64,000 nt of DNA from Pseudomonas sp. P8_241 (GTDB taxonomy: Bacteria > Pseudomonadota > Gammaproteobacteria > Pseudomonadales > Pseudomonadaceae): assembly GCF_034008315.1 (NCBI RefSeq), contig NZ_CP125377.1, positions 2,616,001-2,680,000 on the forward strand, given 5' to 3'. Below, one piece after another: positions 63,305-64,000 of the stretch; position 1 is the first letter of the stretch; every line of letters begins with the position of its first letter. The notes beneath the pieces are model-generated. The model did not search any database, had not been told where the DNA came from, and saw nothing but the letters and a program-made list of their open reading frames with translations. A program made the translations under genes and the position numbers.

Positions 63305-64000
63305 ATGTCTCAACGCCGTTCGATGTGGATTGCCCTGTTGGTCGCGGTCACCTTCTTCATGGAGAACCTCGACGCCACGGTGATCGCCACTGCGCTGCCG
63401 GACATGGCCAGGACGTTTGGTGTGCCGGTGGTGGATGTGAACATCGGGATGAGCGTCTACATGCTCGCGGTGGCGGTGTTCATCCCCATCAGCGGCTGGT
63501 TGGCCGATCGCTTTGGCTCAAGGCTGGTATTCAGTTCGGCAATCGTGCTGTTCAGCCTGTCTTCGCTGATGTGTGCATTGAGTGGCAGCCTGGAAACTTT
63601 TGTTGCCTCGCGCGTGCTGCAAGGCATCAGCGGCGCGATGATGGTCCCGGTCGGGCGCCTGGCGGTGCTGCGCACCACCGAAAAGAAAGACCTCGTGCGG
63701 GCGATATCCTTTATTACCTGGCCCGGTCTGGTTGCTCCGGTGCTTGGACCGCCCTTGGGCGGCTTGATCGTCACCCACGCCTCCTGGCCATGGATTTTCT
63801 ACCTCAATCTTCCATTAGGCGTGTTGGCCTTGGTGGCCGCGCTCCTGCTGATTCCCAGGCAAGAACACGTCGTTAACCGAACCTTTGATTTCAGTGGTTT
63901 TCTGCTGGCGGGCACTGCCAGCGCTGCACTGCTGTTTGGCGTCGAGATGCTGGGGCAAGGCCAAGCCAATTTGCTTCACGCACTGTTGCTCAGTGGGGCT
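63305..64000 (+). CDS. DHA2-family (EmrB/QacA) MFS exporter, N-terminal part
   Basis: The window ends inside this gene after 232 codons. FFMENLDATVIATALPDMAR gives the DHA2 helix 1 motif with the conserved Asp, and SGWLADRFGSRLVFSSAIVL is the loop 2-3 motif; LVAPVLGPPLGGLIV is the drug-exporter helix 5 (motif C). It should use proton exchange to expel drugs or toxic compounds. It follows the LysR gene in the same direction after 77 bases. Confidence 0.9.
   Translation, partial: MSQRRSMWIALLVAVTFFMENLDATVIATALPDMARTFGVPVVDVNIGMSVYMLAVAVFIPISGWLADRFGSRLVFSSAIVLFSLSSLMCALSGSLETFVASRVLQGISGAMMVPVGRLAVLRTTEKKDLVRAISFITWPGLVAPVLGPPLGGLIVTHASWPWIFYLNLPLGVLALVAALLLIPRQEHVVNRTFDFSGFLLAGTASAALLFGVEMLGQGQANLLHALLLSGA

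Noticed and set aside
1..64000. CRISPR arrays, tRNA or rRNA genes, insertion sequences, prophage genes
   Set aside because: None seen; repeats found are REP units, the Ig-like tandem repeats and short inverted repeats.

Overview
The window looks like a chromosome segment of a fluorescens-group Pseudomonas. Reasons: generally high GC, REP elements of the 'GTAGGAGC...' type, a DUF2986 small protein, an OprD-type porin, an LdcA-type decarboxylase/antiporter pair, FecCD-type heme transport, and TonB receptors. No rRNA, tRNA, CRISPR array, phage or insertion sequence was seen. Both edges cut genes: a decarboxylase on the left and a DHA2 efflux protein on the right.

Left part (1-8.4 kb): a basic amino acid antiporter/decarboxylase pair, an Ohr peroxidase, a Sco/PCuAC copper-delivery pair, and a heme uptake operon hmuTUV with a ChaN-like lipoprotein. 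The operon is decapitated: only the last part of hmuS remains and no hmuR is present. Where the rest of hmuS should be, an accessory block begins.

Accessory block (about 8.45-20.3 kb): three paralogous proteins built of Ig-like beta repeats, none with a signal peptide; a pertactin-type autotransporter; and a small methyltransferase. The outermost two Ig-like genes share an identical 21-bp palindromic site upstream, and a related perfect palindrome lies in the middle of the block. The third Ig-like gene is broken in a tandem-repeat region whose sequence looks corrupted.

20.8-36.5 kb: two membrane proteins, a Fur-box siderophore receptor, an envelope operon (BNR sialidase-like, membrane protein, LTA-synthase-like phosphoglycerol transferase), an orphan ParA, an outer-membrane beta-barrel protein, a corrinoid-type ABC transporter preceded by a cobalamin riboswitch, and a DUF1704 metallopeptidase-like protein.

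36.5-46.4 kb: signalling and envelope genes: an HD-GYP response regulator next to a large hybrid histidine kinase with a phosphotransfer domain, a phospholipase D-type lipoprotein, a putative metalloprotease, a fragment of a second parA, an orphan HigA-like antidote and a small lipoprotein.

46.4-64 kb: a four-gene catabolic operon (glutamine-synthetase-like ligase, aldehyde dehydrogenase, iron alcohol dehydrogenase, permease) suited to gamma-glutamylated amines or amino alcohols; a TonB receptor; two lipoproteins; a ToxR-like membrane regulator with a partner; a response-regulator remnant; a DUF2986 gene; a beta-lactamase-fold protein; and an operon of MFS transporter, AroQ and OprD porin with a divergent LysR regulator, probably for quinate/shikimate-type compounds. 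A DHA2 exporter starts at the right edge.
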